Assembly: GCA_002964805.2 (NCBI GenBank)
Contig: PUDQ02000001.1
Location: 9,510,001-9,574,000, forward strand
Direction of reading: 5' to 3'
Origin: Trametes villosa
Lineage: Eukaryota; Basidiomycota; Agaricomycetes; Polyporales; Polyporaceae
DNA: 64,000 bases
Shown: piece after piece, positions 22,601 through 33,310 of the stretch
Position numbering within the stretch: the stretch's first letter is position 1
Layout: each line of letters begins with the position of its first letter
Position numbers and translations under genes: made by a program
Notes under the pieces: model-generated
The model's input: the letters and a program-made list of their open reading frames with translations, nothing else
The model's database searches: none
Told to the model about the DNA's origin: nothing

Positions 22601-25546
22601 CGGGAGGAGGGGAATTCGCCGGTCGGCACACTGGTGTGCCGCGCCAGGACTCGAGATGAACAAAGTAGCTACAGGCGGCGCATTAGAATGAATCTATTCG
22701 CGGGAATGACACATACCTGTAGATGCAGAGAGCAAATGTACGGCAATCGACGGAACGGCCCCAACCCTGTGTTGTTTGAGATTCCCCATCAGATTGGGCG
22801 GGGGTACGGGGGACTTACCATCGCCTTCCAGATATGCCGCATGTCCTACAGACGGCGTATGAGATCCCCATTGGAGCGAAACCAAGACAAACACTCACAG
22901 GATCCGCGATCTCCTCGGACGGGTTGGCATCGGTACCACCGATAGCGTCCTCTGACCCGACCGGGACCGATGGAGTCTGACGCTTCCTAGCATGGTGCAT
23001 GGGCGCATGATATACCCTGAACTCGAAAGCTGCCTGGTTTCTCTTCAATACTTGATGCAGCGGAGCATGTTGCGCAGCACCGAGGTCCGCATTGCTGGCG
23101 TCGGTCCCGACCTCTACAGAATTGCTCGTCATCAAGGCGGCCGTAGCCAGGTGGATACGACTGCCTGTGGTTGGGGTGCTCGGTGTTCCCGCCGCATCGA
23201 TCTCGGGATTTGGAAGACGATTGCATGCTGTCGTCACAAAGTAGTCAAAGTATATGTTGTCTTCTTTTATCCTCGGGGCATTCCAAAGATGATGGAGTTC
23301 AGCCCGACTTTGGAGCGTCTTGCGAAGATTCGTTAGTTGATTATCCAATCTGCAAAGCATTTCCTAGTTGGCATAGCATCAGCTTCGAGGTGGATCGTGT
23401 AGTAGCCTTGTATCCACCTCCCACTCTTGTCGTCTCGCAGAGAAGCCTTGTTCCAATTGTTTATCAGCAATGAATCGATGGTGTCTGTCCAAGGTGCTTA
23501 CCTTCCCAAGTCTCGGCGGCGCAAACCTCTATGAGGCTGCCACACCGAACATCTTCGTCCGCAACCCAGTGAGCCGTTTCTATACACCCGAGCAGGACCA
23601 GCATAGAATTAGTGGGGTAAAAAGTGTGCATGTACTCGCGCTCACTGCTGGACTGACCTTCATTATTGGACGAGCGTGTCTTCGTACTGTGGGGAGAACA
23701 CCCCGCGCTCGACTCTTGCAGCCTATTTTCAGTCCCAGCATTAGTATTGTGTCACTCCGTACAGTCCTGCTCGAGCGCACCAGCAGAAACTGAGTATCAG
23801 TAACGCATGCGCCAACTGCAGGAACATGACCGTCTCATGCAGGAACGGAGGGCTCTCTGTAGTGGCCGCACTTCGTGCTTGCTCATAAGCCGTGCGGATG
23901 TCTGTAGCCTCTACTTAGAACAACGCACGGGTATGAAGACCGTCTGACTCACCGACGTGAGCTGGCCAGCGAGATACAAACACATCCAACGCCGCGGACA
24001 TTGCCTCATGAACACGGATCACCGCCGATTCCACCTCTTCTGCCGGTGCATCACTTGCAGGAAAGGTGGAGAGCGCGTCCCTGTATACTTGCGACCATTC
24101 ACGCCCGCCGTCGTGCGCCGGCGATGTTAGCGGCGCATCCTGTGGCCCCGGAGATGGGCTATGTCCTGCTTCGGTGTCAGGTCCTCGATCTTGCCAGATG
24201 CTCAAGTGGATCGAAGTCCACTCACCCGACTGCCAATGAGAGGCGCGTCCCGCTGACTGCCAATGGATGTAGATGGTCTCCACCCGCCACGCGTGTGAGT
24301 CAGTTTTTGAGGAGGCTAGGTCCCCGGGAGTCCGGAATGGAAGGTCGATGATCCTGGGGGGCGCGCGACCGGTCTTGGGCCAATCGACGCATACGTACGC
24401 CTGATTGCCCTCGATCTGTCGTAATGCCAGAGCGCGCCAGAACGGACCGTCTTGGCACGCTAGCGCACCCAGGAAAATGTCCGGTTGTCTCGTGGGGAGG
24501 AGCGGGAGCTGGATGCGTATGCCGTAGTTTGTGCGGGAGAAATGCGGCTCAGTGAGAGGCTGCACTCCGACATCCGTTGTCAGACGATTAACAGGACCAG
24601 CGAGGATGTCGGAGCAAGCAAAGAAATTGCTGGGACTGGATGCGAGCAGGTTGCGAGGCTCAGCGCCAGTCGCAGAATCGTAGGTGTCGAATAGACCTGT
24701 CGGGTCGCGCGAAGGAGGGATATAGCGAAACCTCATATTGGAGGCCCAGGCGAAGATGCTCTGGTCTGGAGACTGAAGAATGATCTCGAGTTGGAGGCGC
24801 CAGAACGCTTTCTCGCCGCCTTCGCCATAGACGACGGACATGCTGACATCGAACAGACCAGCGAGGGAGTACGCCCGGTCTTCCGGCCGAGTTGTCGTCC
24901 GGTTGCTGGCCCAAGACATGCGCGCCGCGACGCTGAACCTAGAGAAGTCGAGCCGATTTGCGTCGTGGGACGTCGCCTCAAGCAATCTGCGGTCGATGTT
25001 CGTGATCTCTGCGACGGTCGCGGCGAGCTCTGCGCGAGTGCCGATGCGGGTCCAATCTGCGTAAAGAAGGACCAGGCGCTCGGCCGCCGGCGCGACGAGC
25101 TCCTGCAGCGTCCAGCCGCGAGTGAACCAGACGCTCTTTCGAAACTTCGAGCCGTCGCTCCGGGGATCTCCCCCCCGCCGTCTGGGAACGTCCTTGAGGT
25201 ACGCGAAGCAGACCTTCGCGTCGCGGTAGAGGGCGAACATCGAGTTCAGGGCCTCCTGGAGCTCGGCGCTACTCGTCTTGTCGATGCAGCACATATCCAG
25301 CCAGATCCACTCGTGGCCTAGTATCCTCGCGAAAACGCACGCACGCCGGATCTTCCGCCATGATACCGCTTTGCTCTCCTTCGGCTTCCACGCCGCCTTC
25401 TTCTCCGCTGGCAAACGGCTCCGGTACTTGAGATCCGCGAAATCCACCTCGTCGTCCTCCCAACGATGCGAGAGGATTGCGTAGGTTCCCGGCTCGATGG
25501 TGACAAACAGTTTCAGTTCGTACGTTGTCGTGTGTAGGAGCCACAT
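19610..25546 (-). CDS. HET domain - EF-hand-like - triple ZZ zinc-finger protein, copy 2 (complete, 20 exons)
   Basis: Exons (minus strand, 5' to 3'): 23953-25546, 23781-23901, 23646-23686, 23502-23579, 23418-23446, 22899-23363, 22819-22845, 22717-22766, 22436-22668, 22269-22379, 21891-22216, 21659-21833, 21547-21608, 21118-21482, 20993-21066, 20483-20930, 20347-20429, 20056-20298, 19851-19991, 19610-19776. Their total of 4833 nt is exactly 1611 codons, and every junction keeps frame across GT...AG introns of 48-94 nt. Residues 1 to about 240 are HET plus the conserved block after it; an EF-hand-like loop (DHDMTGLI) starts near 882. ZZ fingers lie near 1231-1285, 1404-1450 and 1526-1590, each pairing Cys-x2-Cys motifs (KCIDC/DYCSKC, RCVDC/FCAGC, RCLTC/LCADC), the first two ending in paired His. 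Likely a cytoplasmic recognition or cell-death protein; this is inferred from HET. Annotators may split it into two genes at the intronic stop. Confidence 0.78.
23418..23446 (-). other. 29-nt micro-exon 5 of gene copy 2
   Basis: Begins after a GGAACAAG acceptor and ends before a GTGGATAC donor. It encodes GFSARRQEWE with the flanking base and is the only way to keep frame between exons 4 and 6. The copies at 1839-1867 (GFSARREEWK) and 56645-56673 have the same length and splice signals. Confidence 0.7.
23902..23952 (-). other. Intron 1 of gene copy 2, carrying the apparent HET stop codon
   Basis: 51 nt with GTGAGTCAG donor, TTCTAAG branch-like sequence and TACAG acceptor. It contains the in-frame TAA (23915-23917) that would end the HET exon if unspliced. 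The equivalent introns are 2322-2372 in copy 1 and 57138-57188 in copy 3, all exactly 51 nt, with identical donors and different stop codons (TGA, TAA, TGA). Removing it keeps frame into the following exon. Confidence 0.75.
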
Positions 25547-28500
25547 TGGTGCGATTCTACGAAGCCGAGCATCAGGAGTCCACGATGCCGTCGCAGAGGA
25601 AGCATTCACGGTGAGCTGCAGCCCTTAGGCTAGGTAACGCTACACGTACCAGTATAGCGCTACGAGGTTGCGCCGCTTCGAAGGCTGGTTGTTCAACTTG
25701 CGTAGTACGGGGATGCGGGTCGGGATAGGGTCTGAGGTGTGGGCTGTGAGACGGAGTGAGGGCAAGGCTGCAGGATGGCAACCTCGAGGAGGACTGAAGG
25801 AGCAATATGAGCTTGACGCCTGCACATGGCGCGTGCGCTTGAAGTCGGCGCCCGGCCGGGGCAGCCTATGGCCTCTGATTTAACTTATCAGGGCATCGCC
25901 GAGCAGCCTCGCTGTAAGTTGTACCGTATTGGCGCTTTGAGGCAGTAGGACTCTCGCGGGTGGACTCGAGAAGCAACGTTGCGGCCACCACGCGGTAACG
26001 GTCCCCGAGTTCCACGCGGATATGAGGGACAGCTGGTACCTGAATTACCGCGATTGCCCTCAACTGCAGTGAGATTGAGCGAACGTGTGGGAAGTGACGG
26101 TAATATGAATGCGCACCTCTGCGTAAATGAACGGTATGCGCGTGGGCGAGTTGATAGTCACCTCATCTCACAGTCATCTTACAACTGCCGCGCGGTACGG
26201 CGTGAGGGCACAAAGCGATGCAACAGTGTAAGACCTAGCATACATGCCCTCATGCTCCCGCACTAATCCTACCTTCGGCGGTGCAAGGAAATTGGTCGTT
26301 TCAGGAAGTATTCGGTGGGCGGAGAAGCGTTGCACTTGGAAAGTTGATCTGGAGTGCGCTAGTAGCCGGGCAGAGTGAGTCGCGTTCCCTGAATTGGCGG
26401 ACCATCGCGAGCCGAAGAAGACGATAAGCAACAGTGCATTCGTAGTCGGAGACAGACTGCGTGGGGCACGATGATCATGGCCGGGGTGACGCATTGCAAG
26501 TACTCCGAATGTCGCGGATGTGCGTGTTCTCTTCACGGGAAACGCCGCCGGACGACAGCTCAGGCGCCTGTGCCGCACCGTGCCTGCCACCGTCGCCCGA
26601 GCTTGCACGTCCACGGCACGGTTGCAGTTGCGCTACCCGCAGGTGGGCGTAACATTTTCACAATTTGTTCGCTCTGCCTCTTTTACTGTGAACGCGGTAC
26701 CATATCCAGTGGCAGAAACGCGAAGCTACTCTCATGACGACGAGCCCACGGGCCCGAGTTCGCTGACAGGAAGTAGTGGATCGTACTACTGGGTGCGCCC
26801 GTCTTTACTGGCTGACATGCGTAGTCGTTGCAGAGAACCGGTCCTCGAGGGAAACCTCATCCCCGTCTCACCCGGCGTGCGCTCATCACCGCACCCGTCG
26901 CTGCTGTTTTCTTCCCGCCTCCGTATCCAGCCCTAGGGCACGAGCTGCAACCGCAACAGCTTGTCTGCGGTGACCACGTCCGGTACACTAGCGAGGTGAG
27001 CTATGGGTATATGCGCATCGTCATCCCGCTAATTAGCATATACTCTCAGTACGGACGTCTCTCGATCTCGTGCGCTCGCTTCGAAGCGTCGACGATCTCT
27101 TCACCAACGTGTACTGCCACCCGACAACGAGCCATCCACCGACTCATGCAGATCCCGCGCTTGCTTCACCACTCGTCGCCGAATCCGCCCATCCCGGCCC
27201 TGCTTCCACTCTGGCGCAAGTCCAGCGACCAGCCCGTTATCGCCCTCATGTCCGAAAAAACGGTGTCACTTCAAATTCCTCCACCGCACGCTCTTCGCAC
27301 GTCATGGCCAGTTCTCCGTTCTCCTAACGTGTGGCCGAACTCCTCGCCGACTTCCTCCTACTCTTCTGCAGGAATTCACGCTTGAGATTTACGCAAATTC
27401 GCACTCGGACGGAACGTTCGGCGCCCATCCGGAGCTCACTGCTTTCGGGAAGATGAGTGCCATGAAGACTGCCCAACGTGGCGGTATGTGTGTGTGCTTG
27501 TACCCCATTCATCTCCGCGAATTCTGACATACTCTTGGCTCAGTTTCTAGGGCTAGCGTAATACCAGCACGCATGACGCGCGCTGTACACCCAGCAGTAG
27601 TTGCTCCCGACGTCTCTCTAGCCCGATACCGAGATCCCACTGACGCAGTGGTACGTGCTCGCCTTCCTCGCTCTCTAGACTTCGACTTTCAACACCTTCA
27701 AGGACATGCTAGGTAGGATCTCCTCGAACCTCGAGGCAAAGTTCCAGCTCCACCGCGAGAGGCATCAGGCGAAGCAAGTCGAGAACGAGACGTGGGCGCG
27801 CTGAAGGTCGGGTGTGGGCATCTCTTCGACTTCGTCTTCGCGCCTCTCTGCGCGGCCGCATCAAGCGGTTCGTCGCGCGCGCGGACCGTGGAGCAACCCG
27901 CTGTCCTCATGCCGGTTCCACGCCGTCCGCAGCCTGCATATATGCACCTCGTCCGCTTCGAGGTCAACGGTGTTATACACGTGCATGTGATGCTGACAAT
28001 GAGCCTCCACACCGACGCGTGTATTCGTAGCCTGAACATCACCCTCGGGCTAGGGATCAATCTGGAGCCCGAGCATATCAATATTGCGCAACGGCTGGTG
28101 AGCCCTACTACCGCACGTAATGACATGATACGATTTCCCATTCCCATGCTGAATGCATTCGTAGGACAAGCTGCATGACTGCCTTGGCCTCAGCCGCCTG
28201 CTGCTCGAACCACCAGCTGCCCCCACAACAGCGCCGCCGACGTCACCCTGCGCGACCTTCCCGCCCAGTGCCACCGAGGAGTAGCTCGCGATAAACTCAC
28301 TAGGCACAAACTCACTAGGCACGCTCGCGCGGTGCATTCATGCAGCCGTGTCCTTCCATCCGCATCGTCGGCGTCACGCTCGTCGGGTACCGCACACGCG
28401 CGGTGGAGGTGGAGGGAAAGGCGGCGATCGAACTCGGCGAGGACGCGATCGAGGCTGTCCCGCTATGGCTAGGGATGCCACAGTGGAATCGTAGAGGAGC

Positions 28501-29720
28501 GAAGTTCCCGGCGGATGTGCGAAAGATGGACAGCCTGGTCGGGACTGTTGGCGACCAGCAGCATGTGAACGCTGTGGCAGGAGGGTTTGACGAGCGGGAG
28601 GCCGTCATCGTCTCGGGTCCCGTCTCGTAGGAGCGCACCGGTCGCGATCGCGGGTTGTGAGATCATAGCTATGCGCGTTTCTACTTCGGATGCAGGTCGT
28701 GAACATTGATCAAGGGAAGCTAGCAAAAAACACACCTCTGTGTGATCGCCGGCGATTGCGCAGTGGCACACGCGCAATGCGTGCAGCGCGAGCAAAGCCC
28801 GTCATGCTGCTCAGATCGGTGGCCTTGAATGTGGTTGACACACGCAGGCCCCTGTAAATTCAGCAACACACCAAACTGACAGCGGGAAAGCTTGGTAGAC
28901 ATGCGGGGAGCCTGGGACGGCTACGAAGCGGCGCCGATTTAACTCGTTCCAGGGAGGCTGCAGTTGACTCTATGAAGTATCCTGGTCAGGCCCTCGCGTG
29001 CCATACGTCCCAGGATTCCACAGTCGCGCGGCACACGTACCTGAGGACGCTTCAAGTTGGCGGACGTGCGTACCGATCGCGTGATGGGGCCGCTTCCTAG
29101 TCCACCGTGGACAGGATCGAGCCCAGATAGCACGCGCGCTGGCATGTCCTCACCCGTGCAGCATCGACTGCGCACGCGAACCGTGAGTGCGGTCGCGGTG
29201 TGGACTTGAATGCCCTTGTGCACCAGCATCGACGGCCGGGCGCACAAAGCCCTGGCGTGCGTGTACGGCTGCCACGGCGTGCTGCGAGAGACTGATAGCG
29301 GGGGGCATGTAAGCAGCGCGTACAACGTGTCGGGTTCGACAACGATCCTGAGCCGGTATCCATGTCCCGGAGTCGGCCTTCCATCGCGCGACGGGGTGAG
29401 CATTCATCACCAGGGATCGCCTGGATTTCACAAGAAAGAGAGCGATTTTGTGTGAATATGCGTTGTGTGAACACGTATCTGAGCTATTTGTCTGGTTGAC
29501 TTACCGTTGTGACGATTCGGAACCCAGAGCGCTGCTCTTGAGGATGCAACCTTGAGTCGTGTAGGCGAGTGCTTGCAGGGGCTGGCGACCGTGTCAACCA
29601 GGTGTGCCAAGCAAAAGGAGCGAGAAATCCAGAAGCATTGAGAGTGGGAAAACTATTGAAGTGGAGATACAGACGAGAAGAGGCATGACGGCGTACGCGA
29701 GTGCAGCAGGTGCAGAGATT
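25547..29720. repeat. Segmental duplication block A, copy 2
   Basis: Counterpart of 3958-8144, upstream of gene copy 2. It lacks the 2.2-kb insertion, so its right end is the empty site used to define 8145-10369. A plus-strand frame at 28340-28630 (96 codons, ATG, GEDAIEAVPL stretch) is the weak counterpart of 6574-7002. No gene is claimed. Confidence 0.6.
28340..28630 (+). CDS. Hypothetical protein, doubtful
   Basis: A 96-codon plus-strand frame with ATG start, rich in Val, Gly and Glu. It is listed only because part of it (around GEDAIEAVPL) resembles the duplicated frame at 6574-7002 while the DNA around has diverged. No domain is recognised and it could be a leftover exon. Confidence 0.2.
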   Translation: MQPCPSIRIVGVTLVGYRTRAVEVEGKAAIELGEDAIEAVPLWLGMPQWNRRGAKFPADVRKMDSLVGTVGDQQHVNAVAGGFDEREAVIVSGPVS

Positions 29721-31900
29721 AGGACAGACGAAAGGTGCGCGGCGCTGTGGGCGCCATGTGAGGCGCGTCCTCAGTGGGCGTCTACGCTGGCGTGATGTTA
29801 CGAGGGTTACGCACTGTGACGCTTTTAGAACGGTTCAATTTCTTCGAGGGACGCTCCAAAAGCTATTTTACGGGTATATAAGCAGAGCTGTTAGACCATT
29901 TGAACGGCTTTTCAGAGGAGGTTAGACTGGAGGGACGCGCTATACAATTCAGCGTGACAAAACGCTGCAGCCTTTGCGTTACGCGGCCTACCGAAACGGG
30001 ACAGCGGGCGTCTACCTCCGCATCCGTTTCTCGTCTCGCCACCGCGCTGCTCCTAGCGCCTGCCAGGACTCCAGGTTCCAGCCCATACAACGCCTCGAAC
30101 ACCGGCAGATGGTTGGTCTTCGTGGGTCATTGTATGATACTCCACACCCTAGCCTGAGCTCACCTCACACACTCAGAATTTGCCGAGTCTCGCTGCCGGG
30201 ATGTGCGACTAGATTGAAGATAGTCCACTTCGAAGACATGCGGGCCAATACCGCCCATAGCTCTCCACGGGCAGGGCGTTCGTCGACATGGCCATCCAAA
30301 GTGGATCCAGGGAGAGCACTTGGGGTGGTATATCAGCCTCGCTACTCCGCGTACTCAGCGACGTATGTTTTGACTTCTGCCTTCTCACGGCTCGTGTTCG
30401 CGCTCTCTGTTTGCTGCTCTCTGTCGCACCGGTGAGCAGCCACTTCCCCCTCCACCCTTCCCCCACCTCAGGACACTCTGAACTTGGGCACCATAACATC
30501 TAAGGCGCAATAGTCGGCGGCGCACCCCCTCGGACCAACGTCGCCCGTGCGCCCCACCAATCACCCTGCCGATGAGGACGCGTACGGCGGCTTGCAGCTT
30601 TGCCTCAGCGACTTCGGCGTACGTTCTCAGTTTCCGGCACTTCTAGCCTCCATGACACCTACGGCGGGCGGTTTGCTATCATCTCGAGTACTACACCCCG
30701 CACACCAGCGCATTCGATATGCTCGATCTCCTCCCGTCGCATCAGGCTATCGCTTTCGGGACGCCCCAGCCAAGTTCCCGCGCCTGGTTCACTCACTTCT
30801 ACGCCATCGTGCGGCGTGTGCGACACCTGGCGATCTTCATAGCTGGCGGGCACGAGAAGCACTCAGTAGAGGGCACCCTCAACTAGTACGTCCTCCCCCC
30901 TGCAATGTGGCTACCGGAGGTTAGACTAACTGTTTCAGCATTGCAGAGTGCGCAGCACTTCGCAGTGCAATTTCGCGTGGCACGCGGACAGCTTGGTCGA
31001 CAAGGATCCGACGTGCGCTCGATCTGGACGAGGAAGAACTCTCTGAAACGCACACTGTCACCGGCATGTACCGTGAGCCATGGTGACGGCGGAGGAAATT
31101 TAGGGGTAGTAGAGGAAAGGGGTAGTAGAGGGCTCATGACGCCCGTTCAACGCTTCCATGTGCGCGGGTGCGGGCGCGGGCGTACACGAGGCGAGTCACC
31201 AGGCCGAGAATCCGAAGTTGGCCAGAAGCCGGGTGCCATGTGCACGACGCAACATGCCTGAAGCACGATGCGTCGCGGCGCACTCGCCTCTATCCTTCGC
31301 ACAACATCGTCGCCATCGTCGACGCTACTTCCCTGATCGTGGATTGAGCGTGGACGCGCTCGTCGTGCACGGAAACGCTGTCGGCAAGCCGGCGTGAAAG
31401 TTGCGCGTCAAAGTGGCGACGGTACGTCACCGCACGGGAATCCAGCGAACGCCTGCTGACGCTGTATGTTTGGGTCAACAGAGGAAGCAGACTTTTCTAT
31501 TCGAGGGAAGCGTCATGGAACCAGTGAAGACGCGGAAGCGGGGCATCGAGCGGACGATAGAGCGATGGTGGACGACTGCCAGCGTGGTGGCGTTACGAAA
31601 AGCGCGGGCACGGCCGCAATCGTAAAGCGGGCGTGCATCTACCAGTCCACCCTAGATGCAGGCATGGAGTCCCTCGCCCAGGCGTTTATCGAGAAGCCGC
31701 TCCGGGTGAAGGTCATGTTCCTCGTCGTACCCGACGAGTAACCCGCGCTCCCTGCGAGGCCGCTTGGCAGGCATGCGCTCCAGAACTTGAAGGGACCCTG
31801 TCCTGAATGTCAAATGGGCAGATCGGGGCGTAAACGGCCTCCCGGTCGCTTGTGAGTACGGACTTGCGCAAGGTCTGACAATTATTGACCACATAACGCA
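29721..31900. repeat. Segmental duplication block B, copy 2
   Basis: Counterpart of 10394-13300, shorter by several hundred bases around 30180-30500. Strongest identity is at 29760-30110. No gene recognised. Confidence 0.5.
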
Positions 31901-32214
31901 GGTTTTCATACACAACCACTCTGTCAGGCCGATATCATGGTTCGCGCGAATGAATCGAGGTACGTCAAGGTACGCCTGACAATTCTTGGAAGTCGTTAGG
32001 ATGAGTATCCACCTAGTAGTAGTCTCCCACAGCCAGACTATCTGCAGAATACAACGATCATCCTCAGCGGTGGAATCCTTGAGTCGAACTGGGACCGCGT
32101 CATGTGAGCACTCTCAGTACATCGACCAGCTCTGTTTTACTCACGGACGTCGCCCAAACCTCCGAAGAAGAATGCAACCGTCTCGTTGGCCCTTCGGTGT
32201 CGTTCTATCACACT

Positions 32215-33310
32215 AGACCCCCTGCTTGACGCGTCTTCGATCATTACAGATGCGGTCGCCAAGTCAGTGTAGTCAGAGGACTGACTAGCAGGGCAGGCGT
32301 AGAGGTAGAGGATAGCGAATCGATCAATGGTGCGTCGCCTGCCGTATTGGTATTCCGAATGTACGTCTGCTAACTGTTCTTTGAGGGTTCGTAGGCAGGA
32401 ATGATCAGTACGGCAATGGAACCACCGATATTCAGCAACGCGTGCGCGACGCGCATCGGTCGAAGCCGCTGCAGTAGGTGGCTGCAGTAGGTCTTTCCTA
32501 CGCTCACGGTTTTGAGTGTGAGACTGATGACATCCAAGGCACTGTACCCCAGTGCGCCTCCACGTCGCACTCGGAGCGCGATGCGGCGGCTGGATGTACT
32601 TGCGCCTCGACGTTTCACATCCAATGTCAACATCGAAGGCCCACATGGCGCGTCCGCGGGTACGGGCGCGGGTACGGCCAGGGCGACCGACGAGCGGTAG
32701 CACAGATGGACAAGCTGGTACACAACTCAGGCCATGTGCGTGATGCGCCGCGGCGCGCTGGCCCTCCCCTCCCACTGTCATTGCACCTTGTCTAGGTTGT
32801 CTCTGCACACCTGCCTCACCTACCTGCCTTCGACCCCCTCTCAGCGCGAACGTCCTCGGCCCTTCTTCGCTACCAACGCACGAGCTTTCGCCGTTGCTCA
32901 TTCAAATCGACCCGCTCCATCTCGTGCGCGTCGAGATGCAGGGCGCGTTCTGCGTGGACGGAAATACGGGCGGTAAGCTGGAGAGAAAGCGGCGCGCTGA
33001 GCCTGCAACGGTGAGCCTGCAACGGTATGTCGCTCTGCCCTCTCTGTACCTCTCAGCCGCTAATTAGTCTGGACGGTAGGCGTGTGATCGAACGGAACAA
33101 GCTGGCTCTGTTGCGGGCGGGAGGTACGTACGGGACGTGGTGGGCGGTAGTCAGCTGGGCGTGGGCAGGCGCGAAGAAGGGCTGCTGGGACGTGATCGCG
33201 GAAAAGTTCGACAGCCGCTGCCGCACATGGTCAAAAATTCCTCGGACGTCGTACGGGCGTCGCGTATCGCTGTCGCGAGCTGGCAGCAAGGTCTGAAATC
33301 CGCAGATATC
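32215..33310. repeat. Segmental duplication block C, copy 2
   Basis: Counterpart of 13430-14575 and 42100-43062. At 32941-33025 the plus-strand frame MQGAFCVDGNTGG stays open up to a GTATGTCGCTC donor, whereas copies 1 and 3 hit a stop in the same exon. It may be the least decayed copy of this unidentified gene. The intron-like segment at 33027-33080 ends in GGTAG. Confidence 0.45.
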
